Below are positions 1 to 5,654 of a DNA stretch of 14,895 bases, piece after piece; the stretch's first letter is position 1, and each line of letters begins with the position of its first letter. The notes under the pieces are model-generated. The model was not told where the DNA came from. It saw only the letters and a program-made list of their open reading frames with translations, and ran no database searches. Origin of the DNA: DASVDK01 sp036562265 [NCBI: Thermodesulfobacteriota bacterium]. Lineage in GTDB: Bacteria > DASVDK01. Position numbers and translations under genes: made by a program. The stretch covers positions 1 through 14,895 of the forward strand of contig DATCKS010000114.1 in the NCBI GenBank assembly GCA_036562265.1, read 5' to 3'.

Positions 1-1
1 C

Positions 2-181
2 TACTGGTCCCCCTTCCTCGGCGGCCAGGGCCCGGCGCCGGCCTACACCGCGAGGCTCGACGAGGCGCGGCGGGCGCGGCTCTGCGAGCGACTGCGCGCG
101 ACGCTGCCGACCGCCGCCGACGGCGCCATCGACCTCGTCGCCCGCGCGTGGGCCGTCCGCGGGGTCAGGCCGGGCGCGTAG
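2..181 (+). CDS. C-terminal fragment of a probable class I SAM-dependent methyltransferase (5' end outside window)
   Basis: An open frame enters from the left edge and ends at TAG 179-181, giving 59 visible residues. The fragment starts Tyr-Trp-Ser-Pro-Phe-Leu-Gly-Gly-Gln-Gly-Pro-Ala-Pro and ends in a basic helix followed by Ala-Arg-Ala-Trp-Ala-Val-Arg-Gly. From memory, this pattern (a W-x-P-F-x-G-G-Q-G-P-A-P loop, a run of Arg/Leu helix, then DG-I-x-L-x-ARAWAVRG) is typical of the C-terminus of methyltransferase type 11/25 proteins. The SAM-binding part is outside the window, so neither substrate nor motif can be checked. The next gene begins 9 nt later on the same strand, so the two may be co-transcribed. 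The family call is recognition of a tail only and could be wrong. Confidence 0.5.
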   Translation, partial: YWSPFLGGQGPAPAYTARLDEARRARLCERLRATLPTAADGAIDLVARAWAVRGVRPGA

Positions 182-190
182 CCTCTGGCC

Positions 191-400
191 ATGGCCAGGC
201 GGCGGATCGTCGGTTTCCACCAGGACGAGGAGGGCCACTGGGTGGCCGACCTCGAGTGCGGCCACGGGCAGCACGTGCGCCACGTGCCGCCGTGGCAGGT
301 GCGGCCGTGGGTCACCACACCCGAGGGGCGCGCGCGCATGCTCGGCACCTGGCTCGAGTGCGTGCGGTGCGAGGAGGCGCCGCCGGACGAGGTGACGTAG
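191..400 (+). CDS. DUF3565 family small protein
   Basis: This 69-residue protein matches what I know of DUF3565: an N-terminal Ile-Val-Gly-Phe-His-Gln-Asp, then Gly-His-Trp-Val-Ala-Asp-Leu-Glu-Cys-Gly-His-Gly-Gln-His-Val-Arg-His, Pro-Pro-Trp near residues 33-35, Arg-Pro-Trp-Val, and a C-terminal Cys57-x-x-Cys60. Cys23, His25, His28, Cys57 and Cys60 could form a metal site, but that is inference; the family has no established function that I know of. The length is typical of the family and the start ATG gives the full conserved N-terminus. It lies 9 nt after the upstream stop, and its own stop is 14 nt from the stop of the convergent gene at 415-711. Confidence 0.85.
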   Translation: MARRRIVGFHQDEEGHWVADLECGHGQHVRHVPPWQVRPWVTTPEGRARMLGTWLECVRCEEAPPDEVT

Positions 401-414
401 CCGGGACGGCGCGT

Positions 415-711
415 CTACCTGGGGCTCTCGGCCGGCGAGGCGGCCGGCGCTCCGTCGGCGCCGCTTCCGGCGTCCGACCGACCGCTCGTCGCGTCCGGCC
501 CGCCGGCCGCCGGCTGATCGGTCTGACCCGCCTGCCCGGTCGCCGCGGGCGGCCGGCCGGAGCCTTCCGACAGGATCTGCTCGGCGGTCGGGAACTGGCT
601 CGGCACCTCCGTCGGGCTCGGACCGTAGCCGCCGCTCGCGGCCTGGCCGAACGCTGAGGCGGCCCCGAGGAGCGTGGCGCCGACGACCGCCAGGACCGGT
701 GCCGATCTCAT
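415..711 (-). CDS. Small secreted, low-complexity hypothetical protein
   Basis: I do not recognise a family. The 98-residue product starts with a Sec-type signal sequence (Met-Arg-Ser then a hydrophobic Ala/Val/Leu stretch to about residue 20, with likely cleavage near Ala-Phe-Gly/Gln-Ala). The rest is rich in Gly, Ser, Pro, Ala, Asp and Gln and probably disordered. It contains a short ordered-looking segment, Pro-Thr-Glu-Val-Pro-Ser-Gln-Phe-Pro-Thr-Ala-Glu-Gln-Ile-Leu, at about 38-52. ATG 711 is chosen because GGAGG lies 8 nt upstream on the minus strand; an in-frame GTG at 726 would add five residues ahead of the signal peptide. The protein is probably periplasmic or extracellular. The coding call rests on signal peptide plus ribosome site, since composition is biased. 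Confidence 0.6.
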   Translation of the reverse strand: MRSAPVLAVVGATLLGAASAFGQAASGGYGPSPTEVPSQFPTAEQILSEGSGRPPAATGQAGQTDQPAAGGPDATSGRSDAGSGADGAPAASPAESPR

Positions 712-834
712 CGCGTCGTCCTCCACCTGTGCCTCGAGGCGCCTCTGGACCGGGAGCCGCGCGGACGTGCGACGTGGCGCATCGCAGGCGGCGCGCCCCG
801 GAGTCGTCAGCCTTAAGCGGGGCCGAGGGCTCGT

Positions 835-863
835 TTGCCGCGCCCGGGCGGGGCGGCTAGGAT
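835..863 (+). promoter_or_regulatory. Sigma70-like promoter, probably giving a leaderless transcript
   Basis: TTGCCG (835-840) and TAGGAT (858-863) are separated by 17 bp, a good -35/-10 pair for a housekeeping sigma factor. The -10 ends only 6 nt before the ATG at 870, so transcription would start at or next to the start codon. No Shine-Dalgarno sequence is visible there. The region 712-869 otherwise holds the divergent upstream region of the secreted protein gene. I saw no cobalamin riboswitch-like structure in it. Confidence 0.5.
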
Positions 864-869
864 GAGCGC

Positions 870-1799
870 ATGCGCATCGTCTCCCTCCTGCCCAGCGCGA
901 CCGAGATCCTGTTCCTGCTCGGCCTGGGCGACCAGGTCGTCGGCGTGAGTCACGAGTGCGACTACCCGGCGGAGGCGGCGAGCCGCCCGGCGCTCGTCCG
1001 TCCGGCCGTCGATCCCACGCTCCCGAGCGCCGAACTCGACCGGCAGGTGTCGGCCCGGCTGGCCACCGGGCAGGGCCTCTACGTGCTCGACGAGGCGCGC
1101 CTGGCCGACCTCGCGCCGGACCTCGTCGTCACGCAGGCGCTCTGCGACGTCTGCGCGGTCAGGCACGACGAGGTCCTCGAGGCGTCGGCGCGGCTGCCGT
1201 CGCGTCCCACCGTGGTCTCGCTCCTGCCGTCGAACCTGGCCGACGTGATGGGCGACATCCGGCGCGTCGCCGAGGCGACGGGTCGGGTGCAAGCGGCGGA
1301 GCGCGTGGTGGCCGGCCTCGAGGCGCGGATCGACGCGGTGCGGCAACGGGTGGCGGGAGCCGACCGTCCGGTCACGGCCGCGATCGAGTGGCTCGACCCG
1401 ATCATGATCGGGGGCCACTGGGTGCCCGAGCAGGTGGCGATCGCCGGCGGGACCGATCCGCTCGGCCGGGTGGGGGCGCCGTCGGCGAAGGTCGAGTGGC
1501 AGGCGGTGGTCGACGCGCGGCCCGAGGTGCTCGTCCTCATGCCGTGCGGCTTCGATCGCGAGCGGACGACGCGCGAGGCGGCGGCGATCTCGAGCCGGCC
1601 GGGGTTCGCCGACCTCCCCGCGGTCCGGGCGGGACGCGTCTTCGCGGTGAACGGCCACGCCTACTTCAACCGGCCGGGGCCCCGACTGATCGACGGAATC
1701 GAGCTGCTCGCGCACCTCCTCCACCCGGAGCGGGTCCCCTGGCCGGCGGGGCTTCCGGCGTCGGCCGGCGGCCCGCTCGCCGTGCGGAGCGGCTCGTGA
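870..1799 (+). CDS. BtuF-like cobalamin-binding (TroA-fold) protein lacking a signal peptide
   Basis: This 309-residue protein belongs to the helical-backbone periplasmic-binding fold of the BtuF/cobalamin-binding type. Visible hallmarks are Ile-Val-Ser-Leu-Leu-Pro-Ser-Ala-Thr-Glu-Ile-Leu at residues 3-14, Val-Gly-Val-Ser-His-Glu-Cys-Asp at 24-31, Thr-Gln-Ala-Leu-Cys-Asp-Val-Cys at 88-95, Glu-Trp-Leu-Asp-Pro at 173-177, Met-Pro-Cys-Gly-Phe at 224-228, and Phe-Asn-Arg-Pro-Gly-Pro-Arg at 266-272. Classical BtuF delivers vitamin B12 to BtuCD in the periplasm. Here the mature-protein motif starts at residue 3, so there is no export signal and the protein should be cytoplasmic. No BtuC or BtuD gene is nearby. 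The stop overlaps the GTG of the rhodanese gene by 4 nt (GTGA), implying coupled translation. Binding of B12 is a family inference; it could bind another corrinoid, metal chelate or sulfur compound. Confidence 0.8.
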   Translation: MRIVSLLPSATEILFLLGLGDQVVGVSHECDYPAEAASRPALVRPAVDPTLPSAELDRQVSARLATGQGLYVLDEARLADLAPDLVVTQALCDVCAVRHDEVLEASARLPSRPTVVSLLPSNLADVMGDIRRVAEATGRVQAAERVVAGLEARIDAVRQRVAGADRPVTAAIEWLDPIMIGGHWVPEQVAIAGGTDPLGRVGAPSAKVEWQAVVDARPEVLVLMPCGFDRERTTREAAAISSRPGFADLPAVRAGRVFAVNGHAYFNRPGPRLIDGIELLAHLLHPERVPWPAGLPASAGGPLAVRSGS

Positions 1800-2650
1800 C
1801 GCGCGGCAACCCTGACCTCCTCTGGACGCCCGAGACGTTGGCGGCGCGCATGAAGGCCGACCCGCGGCTGCTCGTGCTCGACACCCGCTTCGCCGAGCAG
1901 TACGCGATGGGGCACATCCCCGGCGCCACGGCGTGCGACGTCTGGGCCATCTCGTTCCACGACACGCGGCCAGGCTTCGCGGAGGCGTTCCTCTACACCC
2001 TCCAGCACTACCTGGAGATCCGAGGGGTCACGCTCGACCGTCCGGTCTGCTGGTACTCCGACTTCACGGACCTCAAGGCGGCGCGTGGGTTCTGGATCCT
2101 CGACTACTTCGGGCACGAGGACGTGCACGTCCTCGACGGCGGCTACAACGCCTGGGTCGCGGCCGGCATGCCGGTCACGCGCGATGCCGTGCCGCCCACG
2201 GCGGCGGTCCTCACGCCGCGGCCGAGGCGCGAGCGGCTCGCCACCGTGGACGACGTGCGCGCGGCGCTCGGCCGGTCCGACACGGTGCTCGTCGACACCC
2301 GCAGCGACGACGAGTTCCTCGGCCGCCTGGTGCGCGGCCCGCGCGCCGGGACCATTCCCGGCTCCGTGCACCTCGAGTGGCTGCGGAGCGTGGACGAGGC
2401 GGGGCGCCTCCTGCCGGAGGACCGGCTCGCCGCGCAGTTCGAGCGGCTCGGGGTGACGCCGGACCGCGAGGTGATCGCGTACTGCCAGGGGGGCTACCGC
2501 GGGGCCCACACCTACCTCGCGCTCCGGCGCCTCGGCTATCCCGCCGTCCGCAACTACCTCGGCGCCTGGCTCGAGTGGAGCCGCCGGGCGGACCTGCCGA
2601 TGGAAGACCCGACCCGCCGGCGCGATCCGGAGCGGCCCGACCTCCCGTGA
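1796..2650 (+). CDS. Two-domain rhodanese sulfurtransferase
   Basis: The 284-residue product has two tandem rhodanese domains, roughly residues 8-127 and 145-268. It resembles thiosulfate or 3-mercaptopyruvate sulfurtransferases that move sulfane sulfur through a cysteine persulfide. The second domain carries the active-site loop Cys230-Gln-Gly-Gly-Tyr-Arg-Gly, a six-residue loop of the TST type. The first domain has the usual Asp-Thr-Arg and Gly-His-Ile-Pro-Gly-Ala structural motifs (29-44). Its equivalent loop is Cys85-Trp-Tyr-Ser-Asp, which is not a proper catalytic loop. The start is GTG 1796, inside the previous stop, with GGAG at 1786-1789 six nt upstream; a longer upstream frame is just the shadow of the previous gene. 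There is no signal peptide, so it is cytoplasmic. It is the middle gene of a coupled operon. The acceptor is unknown. Confidence 0.88.
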   Translation: MTRGNPDLLWTPETLAARMKADPRLLVLDTRFAEQYAMGHIPGATACDVWAISFHDTRPGFAEAFLYTLQHYLEIRGVTLDRPVCWYSDFTDLKAARGFWILDYFGHEDVHVLDGGYNAWVAAGMPVTRDAVPPTAAVLTPRPRRERLATVDDVRAALGRSDTVLVDTRSDDEFLGRLVRGPRAGTIPGSVHLEWLRSVDEAGRLLPEDRLAAQFERLGVTPDREVIAYCQGGYRGAHTYLALRRLGYPAVRNYLGAWLEWSRRADLPMEDPTRRRDPERPDLP

Positions 2651-3525
2651 GCGCCGGCACCAGGCGGCGCGAGCCTCACTGGACGCCCGGGCGTCGCGTC
2701 GTCCTCGCCCATCGCGGGGCGTCGGCCGAGGCGCCCGAGAACACGCTGCCCGCCTTCGCCCTCGCGGAGCTCCAGGGAGCCGACGCCCTCGAGATCGACG
2801 TCCGCCTCACGGCCGACGGCGTCGTCGTCGTCCACCACGACGACACCACCGACCGCCTCACCAACGGCCGGGCGCCGGTGCGCGCGCTCACCCTCGAGGC
2901 GCTGCGACGGTTCGACGCCGGCTATCGCTTCACGATGGACGGCGGCAGGACGTTCCCGTACCGGGGCCGCGGCGTCGTCGTCCCGACGCTGGCCGAGGTG
3001 TTCGCCGCGCACCCGACGCTCGGCATCAACGTGGACCTCAAGGACCACGACCCCGAGATGGCGCGGGCGATCGTGGAGACCATCCACCGGGCCGGCGCGG
3101 CCGACCGGACGCTCGTCACGTCCTTCGACGTGTCCGTGCTCGCCGAGGTCCGCCGGCTCGACGGCCGCATCGCGACCGGCCTCGCACAGGCGGAGGTGCG
3201 CGCCTTCTACATCGCCTACTGGGTCGGCCGGTGCATCCCCGGCCGCACGCCGCGAGACACGGGGGAGCGGATCCGGAAGACCGGTCGGCTGCCCGAGTCG
3301 TCGGTCGCCCTCCAGATCCCGCCGCGCCACCGGGGACTCGCCCTCGTCACGCGGGGCGCCGTTGCCGCCGCCCACGCCGCGCGCCTTGCCGTGCACGTCT
3401 GGACCATCGACGACCCGATCGAGATGCGCCGCCTCCTCGCCGCCGGCGCGGACGGCATCGTCACCAACCGGCCGAGCCTCGCGCGCGAGGTGGTCGACCG
3501 GTTCCCGCCGACGGGTCAGGGCTGA
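2647..3525 (+). CDS. Glycerophosphodiester phosphodiesterase family protein
   Basis: This 292-residue TIM-barrel protein should hydrolyse glycerophosphodiesters to glycerol-3-phosphate and an alcohol. Motifs in order are His22-Arg23-Gly, Glu-Asn-Thr at 31-33, Glu49-Ile-Asp51 (metal ligands), His64-Asp65, Asp130-Leu-Lys132 where most members have Glu-x-Lys, and the C-terminal Val-Trp-Thr-Ile-Asp-Asp with Gly-Ala-Asp-Gly-Ile-Val-Thr-Asn-Arg-Pro at about 251-275. It has no signal peptide, so it looks like a cytoplasmic UgpQ-type enzyme rather than a periplasmic GlpQ. The start is GTG 2647, overlapping the rhodanese stop by 4 nt. A GGAG at 2629-2632 is rather distant, so translation probably depends on coupling. 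The Asp-for-Glu change at the ExK position is conservative. It is the last gene of the operon that begins at 870. Confidence 0.9.
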   Translation: MSAGTRRREPHWTPGRRVVLAHRGASAEAPENTLPAFALAELQGADALEIDVRLTADGVVVVHHDDTTDRLTNGRAPVRALTLEALRRFDAGYRFTMDGGRTFPYRGRGVVVPTLAEVFAAHPTLGINVDLKDHDPEMARAIVETIHRAGAADRTLVTSFDVSVLAEVRRLDGRIATGLAQAEVRAFYIAYWVGRCIPGRTPRDTGERIRKTGRLPESSVALQIPPRHRGLALVTRGAVAAAHAARLAVHVWTIDDPIEMRRLLAAGADGIVTNRPSLAREVVDRFPPTGQG

Positions 3526-3580
3526 TCGCCGGGGAGCAAGGCAAGAGATCGGTCCGCTTCCGGCCCGTGGAGCATCCCTC

Positions 3581-3630
3581 TGGAAAATGGAAAGGCCTGA
3601 CCCCATGGAAAATGGAAAGGCCTGACCCCA
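3581..3630. repeat. Perfect tandem duplication of a 25-bp unit
   Basis: Two identical 25-bp copies lie head to tail at 3581-3605 and 3606-3630. Each begins TGGAAAATGGAAA and ends GGCCTGACCCCA. The unit is A-rich in an otherwise GC-dominated region and falls in the gap between two convergent genes. On the minus strand each copy reads as a GGGGTCAGGCC block followed by a T-rich stretch, so it may serve as a terminator for the MFS gene. It may also be a remnant of a dispersed REP-like element. Confidence 0.9.
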
Positions 3631-3642
3631 GCGGTCAGGTTT
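3618..3642 (-). terminator. Hairpin at convergent junction, possible terminator of the MFS gene
   Basis: CCTGACC (3621-3627) and GGTCAGG (3633-3639) form a 7-bp stem with a 5-nt loop, extendable by two G-T pairs and one A-T pair. On the minus strand it is followed by CCTTTCCATTTTCC, a pyrimidine-rich T-bearing tail. The stop codon of the MFS gene (3635-3637) sits inside the stem. It may also limit read-through from the GDPD gene on the other strand. Termination is inferred from structure only. Confidence 0.45.
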
Positions 3643-4861
3643 CGGTCTTGGGGAGCCAGCGGCGGACCCAGGGGAGGAAGAGGTAGGCGGAGAAGGACAG
3701 GGCGAAGGTCGCGGCAAAGTAGGCGGCGAAGCCGAGCGACTCGGCGAAGACCCCGGAGGTCGAGCGCGCGACGAGGCCGGTCACGTTGAAGAGCGCGGTG
3801 AGCAGGGCGAACTGGGTCGCCGCGTGGCCCCGCGAGCAGATCGCCGTCAGGAAGGTGATGAAGGGGGTCGAGCCGAGGCCGCCGCAGAAGGACTCGACGG
3901 CGGACGCGGCGTAGAGCGGCCACTTGAGGCCCTCGGGCGCGAGCGCCGCGGCCGAGTAGCCGAGGTTCGAGGCGGCCTGGAAGAAGCCGAGGATGATCAG
4001 GGCGCGGAAGATCCCGATCCGGGTCGTGAGCCATCCGGCGGCCAGGAACCCGGTGATCGTCGCCGCGGGCGACACGAAGCCGGTCAGCACGCCGATCTCG
4101 GCCAGGGTGAGCCCGCGCTGCACCCGGAAGGGGGTCACCATGGGGCCGAGGGCGTACTCCCCCACGCGGAAGAGGACGACGAAGGCGAGGATCGCGAGAA
4201 AGCTCGGAAGCCCGGCGCGCCGGGCGAAGAGTTCGAGCGGCCGGACGACCGCGTCCTCGAGGCGCTCGCGGAAGGGCCGCCCCCGGTGCGCCGGCGCGGG
4301 GCGCGCGACGGGCGGCGTGCGCAGGGAGAGGAGGCCGAGCGCCACGAAGAGGGCCGACGTGACCCCGAACGTCGTCGGCCAGCCCGCCAGGTCGGCGAGC
4401 CAGAGGAGGAGGCCGCCGGCGGTGACGCTCGTGGCCAGGCGGTAGGTCGTCTGGCGGACGCCGTTCGCCCGGCCCATCTCGTCGCGGTCGACCAGGTCGA
4501 TCGTGTACGCGTCGATGGCGATGTCCTGCGTGGCGCCGGCGAACGCCACGCAGAAGAGCAGCAGCCAGATCCGTTCGACGTCGGTCCCGGGCGGGGCGAC
4601 GGCGAAGAGGGCGAGGATCGCCGCCACCGCGAACTGCGCGGTGGCGAACCAGTGGCGCCGCTCCCCCCAGAGGTCGACCGCCGGCGCCCAGAGGAACTTG
4701 AGCGTCCACGGCAGGCTCACCGACGTGAGCAGGCCGATGCTCCGGAGGCTCAGCCCCGCGGTCGCGAAGTACGCGTTGAACGTGTCGAAGATCAGCCCGT
4801 ACGGCAGCCCTTCCGCGAAGTAGATGAGGGCGACCCAGGCGAGCTTCGTTCGGGTGGTCAT
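3635..4861 (-). CDS. MFS permease, AmpG-like (muropeptide permease family)
   Basis: The 408-residue product is a polytopic membrane protein with about twelve hydrophobic segments. The first helix and loop contain Phe-Ala-Glu-Gly-Leu-Pro-Tyr-Gly, followed by Leu-Pro-Trp-Thr-Leu-Lys-Phe-Leu-Trp-Ala-Pro-Ala-Val-Asp. An internal block, Ala-Thr-Gln-Asp-Ile-Ala-Ile-Asp-Ala-Tyr, is followed by Asn-Gly-Val-Arg-Gln-Thr-Thr-Tyr-Arg-Leu-Ala. These are the features by which I recognise AmpG-type transporters, which import anhydromuropeptides released by cell-wall turnover. No cell-wall recycling gene is nearby, so the substrate is not settled. ATG 4861 is chosen because the family motif follows directly. 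Upstream in-frame starts exist (for example ATG 4876), and the GGGAGG just before 4861 is only 3 nt away, so the start is moderately uncertain. It has its own promoter-like sequence. Confidence 0.75.
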   Translation of the reverse strand: MTTRTKLAWVALIYFAEGLPYGLIFDTFNAYFATAGLSLRSIGLLTSVSLPWTLKFLWAPAVDLWGERRHWFATAQFAVAAILALFAVAPPGTDVERIWLLLFCVAFAGATQDIAIDAYTIDLVDRDEMGRANGVRQTTYRLATSVTAGGLLLWLADLAGWPTTFGVTSALFVALGLLSLRTPPVARPAPAHRGRPFRERLEDAVVRPLELFARRAGLPSFLAILAFVVLFRVGEYALGPMVTPFRVQRGLTLAEIGVLTGFVSPAATITGFLAAGWLTTRIGIFRALIILGFFQAASNLGYSAAALAPEGLKWPLYAASAVESFCGGLGSTPFITFLTAICSRGHAATQFALLTALFNVTGLVARSTSGVFAESLGFAAYFAATFALSFSAYLFLPWVRRWLPKTET

Positions 4862-4889
4862 GCGCCTCCCGGCCATCGCGGAGGCCGGC

Positions 4890-4918
4890 CTTATAGCACG
4901 TCCGCGGCGGCGCGTCAC
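4890..4918 (-). promoter_or_regulatory. Sigma70-like promoter for the MFS gene
   Basis: On the minus strand GTGACG (4918-4913) and TATAAG (4895-4890) are separated by 17 bp, and the -10 carries an upstream TG (TGCTATAAG), i.e. an extended -10. Transcription would start near 4883 and give a leader of about 20 nt before ATG 4861. This indicates that the MFS gene is transcribed separately from the DsbA-family gene upstream. Confidence 0.5.
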
Positions 4919-4963
4919 GCGGGAAGGGCGGCGGATCGGCGGTGACCGGCGGGCGCCCCGGGC

Positions 4964-4989
4964 GATCGGCGAGCGCGATGGCGCCGATC
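4964..4989 (-). terminator. Hairpin downstream of the DsbA-family gene
   Basis: GATCGGCG (4964-4971) and CGCCGATC (4982-4989) form a perfect 8-bp stem with a 10-nt loop, located 14 nt beyond the stop of the minus-strand gene at 5004. There is no T-run, so it would be a Rho-assisted or structural 3' end at best. The gap 4862-5003 otherwise contains only the MFS promoter. Confidence 0.35.
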
Positions 4990-5003
4990 CCGGCCGGGGG
5001 CGG

Positions 5004-5645
5004 TCAGCCCCTCGCGCTCGCGGTGAGCGCCTCGGGCTGCTTCATCTCGAGGATGTACGGGGCGCGCAGGTGCAGGTCGACGATGTCCTCGAGGAGGGTG
5101 AGGGCGCTCTCCTCCTCGGGGACCGGCTGCATCTTGAGGAAGACCGCCTTCGGGCCGAAGACGAGGGTCGGCGTGCCGAAGACGCCCCGCGCGGCGGCCG
5201 CCTCGTGGTCGCGCCCGACCTCCTGCCAGGCCTCCACGGAGGCGCGCGCGGCCGCGAACGCCGCCCGGTCGTAGCCGACCGCTTCGGCGACGGCGTCGAG
5301 GGTGGCCGGGTCGGAGAGGTCCTGGGCCCTCTGGTGGCGCGCCTCGAAGAGCGCCATGTGGAAGGCCGGGAAGCGGCCGGGGTCGAGCCTCCGCGCCGCG
5401 TGGGCGGCGGCGAGGGCGGCGACGCTGCGCCACCGCCGCTCCGGGTGGTCCCAGACTTTCGTCTCGGGGGTCCGGCTGTTCACCTGCTCGAGGGAGAAGG
5501 TCCGCCACTCGACGGCGATCGGGCGGCCCTCCGCCCGCGCCTCGTCCTCGGCTCGACGCAGCCACACGGCCGCGTTGTAGGCCCAGGGTCAGACGTAGTC
5601 CGAGTAGACGACGACGTGGATGCCGGTACGGGGTGAGAGCGACAT
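5004..5645 (-). CDS. DsbA-family thioredoxin-fold oxidoreductase, candidate selenoprotein (TGA = Sec at residue 19)
   Basis: Read through one in-frame TGA, this 213-residue protein is a DsbA/FrnE/2-hydroxychromene-2-carboxylate isomerase-type thioredoxin-fold enzyme. It has a short first strand (Ile-His-Val-Val-Val-Tyr-Ser-Asp-Tyr-Val, 9-18), the active site [TGA19]-Pro-Trp-Ala22-Tyr, an inserted helical domain (about 60-150), and the cis-Pro motif Val-Phe-Gly-Thr-Pro-Thr-Leu-Val-Phe near 154-162. Family members have Cys at position 19, usually within Cys-Pro-Trp-Cys. The TGA falls exactly there, the frame beyond is intact, and a SECIS-like hairpin follows, so selenocysteine is the best reading. 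There is no signal peptide, so the protein should be cytoplasmic. ATG 5645 is the only possible start, because an in-frame TAG (the iron-permease stop) lies 9 nt upstream. A GGAGGAGGT lies about 18 nt upstream, too far for an ideal ribosome site, so coupling to the upstream gene is likely. A conventional call would begin at GTG 5567 and lose the active site. The alternative is a nonsense-mutated gene. Confidence 0.8.
5556..5575 (-). promoter_or_regulatory. Candidate bacterial SECIS element
   Basis: On the minus strand ACGCGGCC (5575-5568) pairs with GGCUGCGU (5563-5556) over 8 bp, one of them a G-U pair, closing a GUGU apical loop (5567-5564). Twenty-one nucleotides lie between the UGA (5589) and the first loop base. 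Bacterial SECIS elements recognised by SelB lie just downstream of the UGA inside the coding region and carry a G at the first or second loop position; both features are present. A weaker GGCC/GGCC pairing starting nearer the UGA would compete. Confidence 0.65.
5589..5591 (-). other. In-frame TGA read as probable selenocysteine codon
   Basis: The minus-strand codon 19 of the gene starting at 5645 is TGA, flanked by Tyr-Val before and Pro-Trp-Ala-Tyr after. This is the position of the N-terminal active-site cysteine in DsbA-like proteins. Both flanks translate in the same frame with normal family sequence, so no indel needs to be assumed. Confidence 0.75.
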
Positions 5646-5654
5646 GCCAGGAGT

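Noticed and set aside
712-869. Cobalamin riboswitch upstream of the BtuF-like gene
   Set aside because: The region is only about 160 nt. I saw no B12-box-like sequence, and the promoter appears to start transcription at the ATG, leaving no leader.
813-1724. Open frame antisense to the BtuF-like gene
   Set aside because: It is Arg/His/Pro-rich shadow composition with no family resemblance. The plus strand has a clear conserved protein.
3581-3630. CRISPR array
   Set aside because: There are only two directly abutting copies without spacers and no cas gene in the window.
5004-5567. A shorter DsbA-family gene starting at GTG 5567
   Set aside because: It lacks the first strand and the active site of the fold. 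Family sequence continues upstream in the same frame to ATG 5645, interrupted only by the TGA.
5589-5591. The DsbA-family gene as a nonsense pseudogene
   Set aside because: It is possible by a single base change, but the TGA is exactly at the catalytic Cys, no other lesion exists, and a SECIS-like hairpin follows. Selenocysteine explains all three observations.
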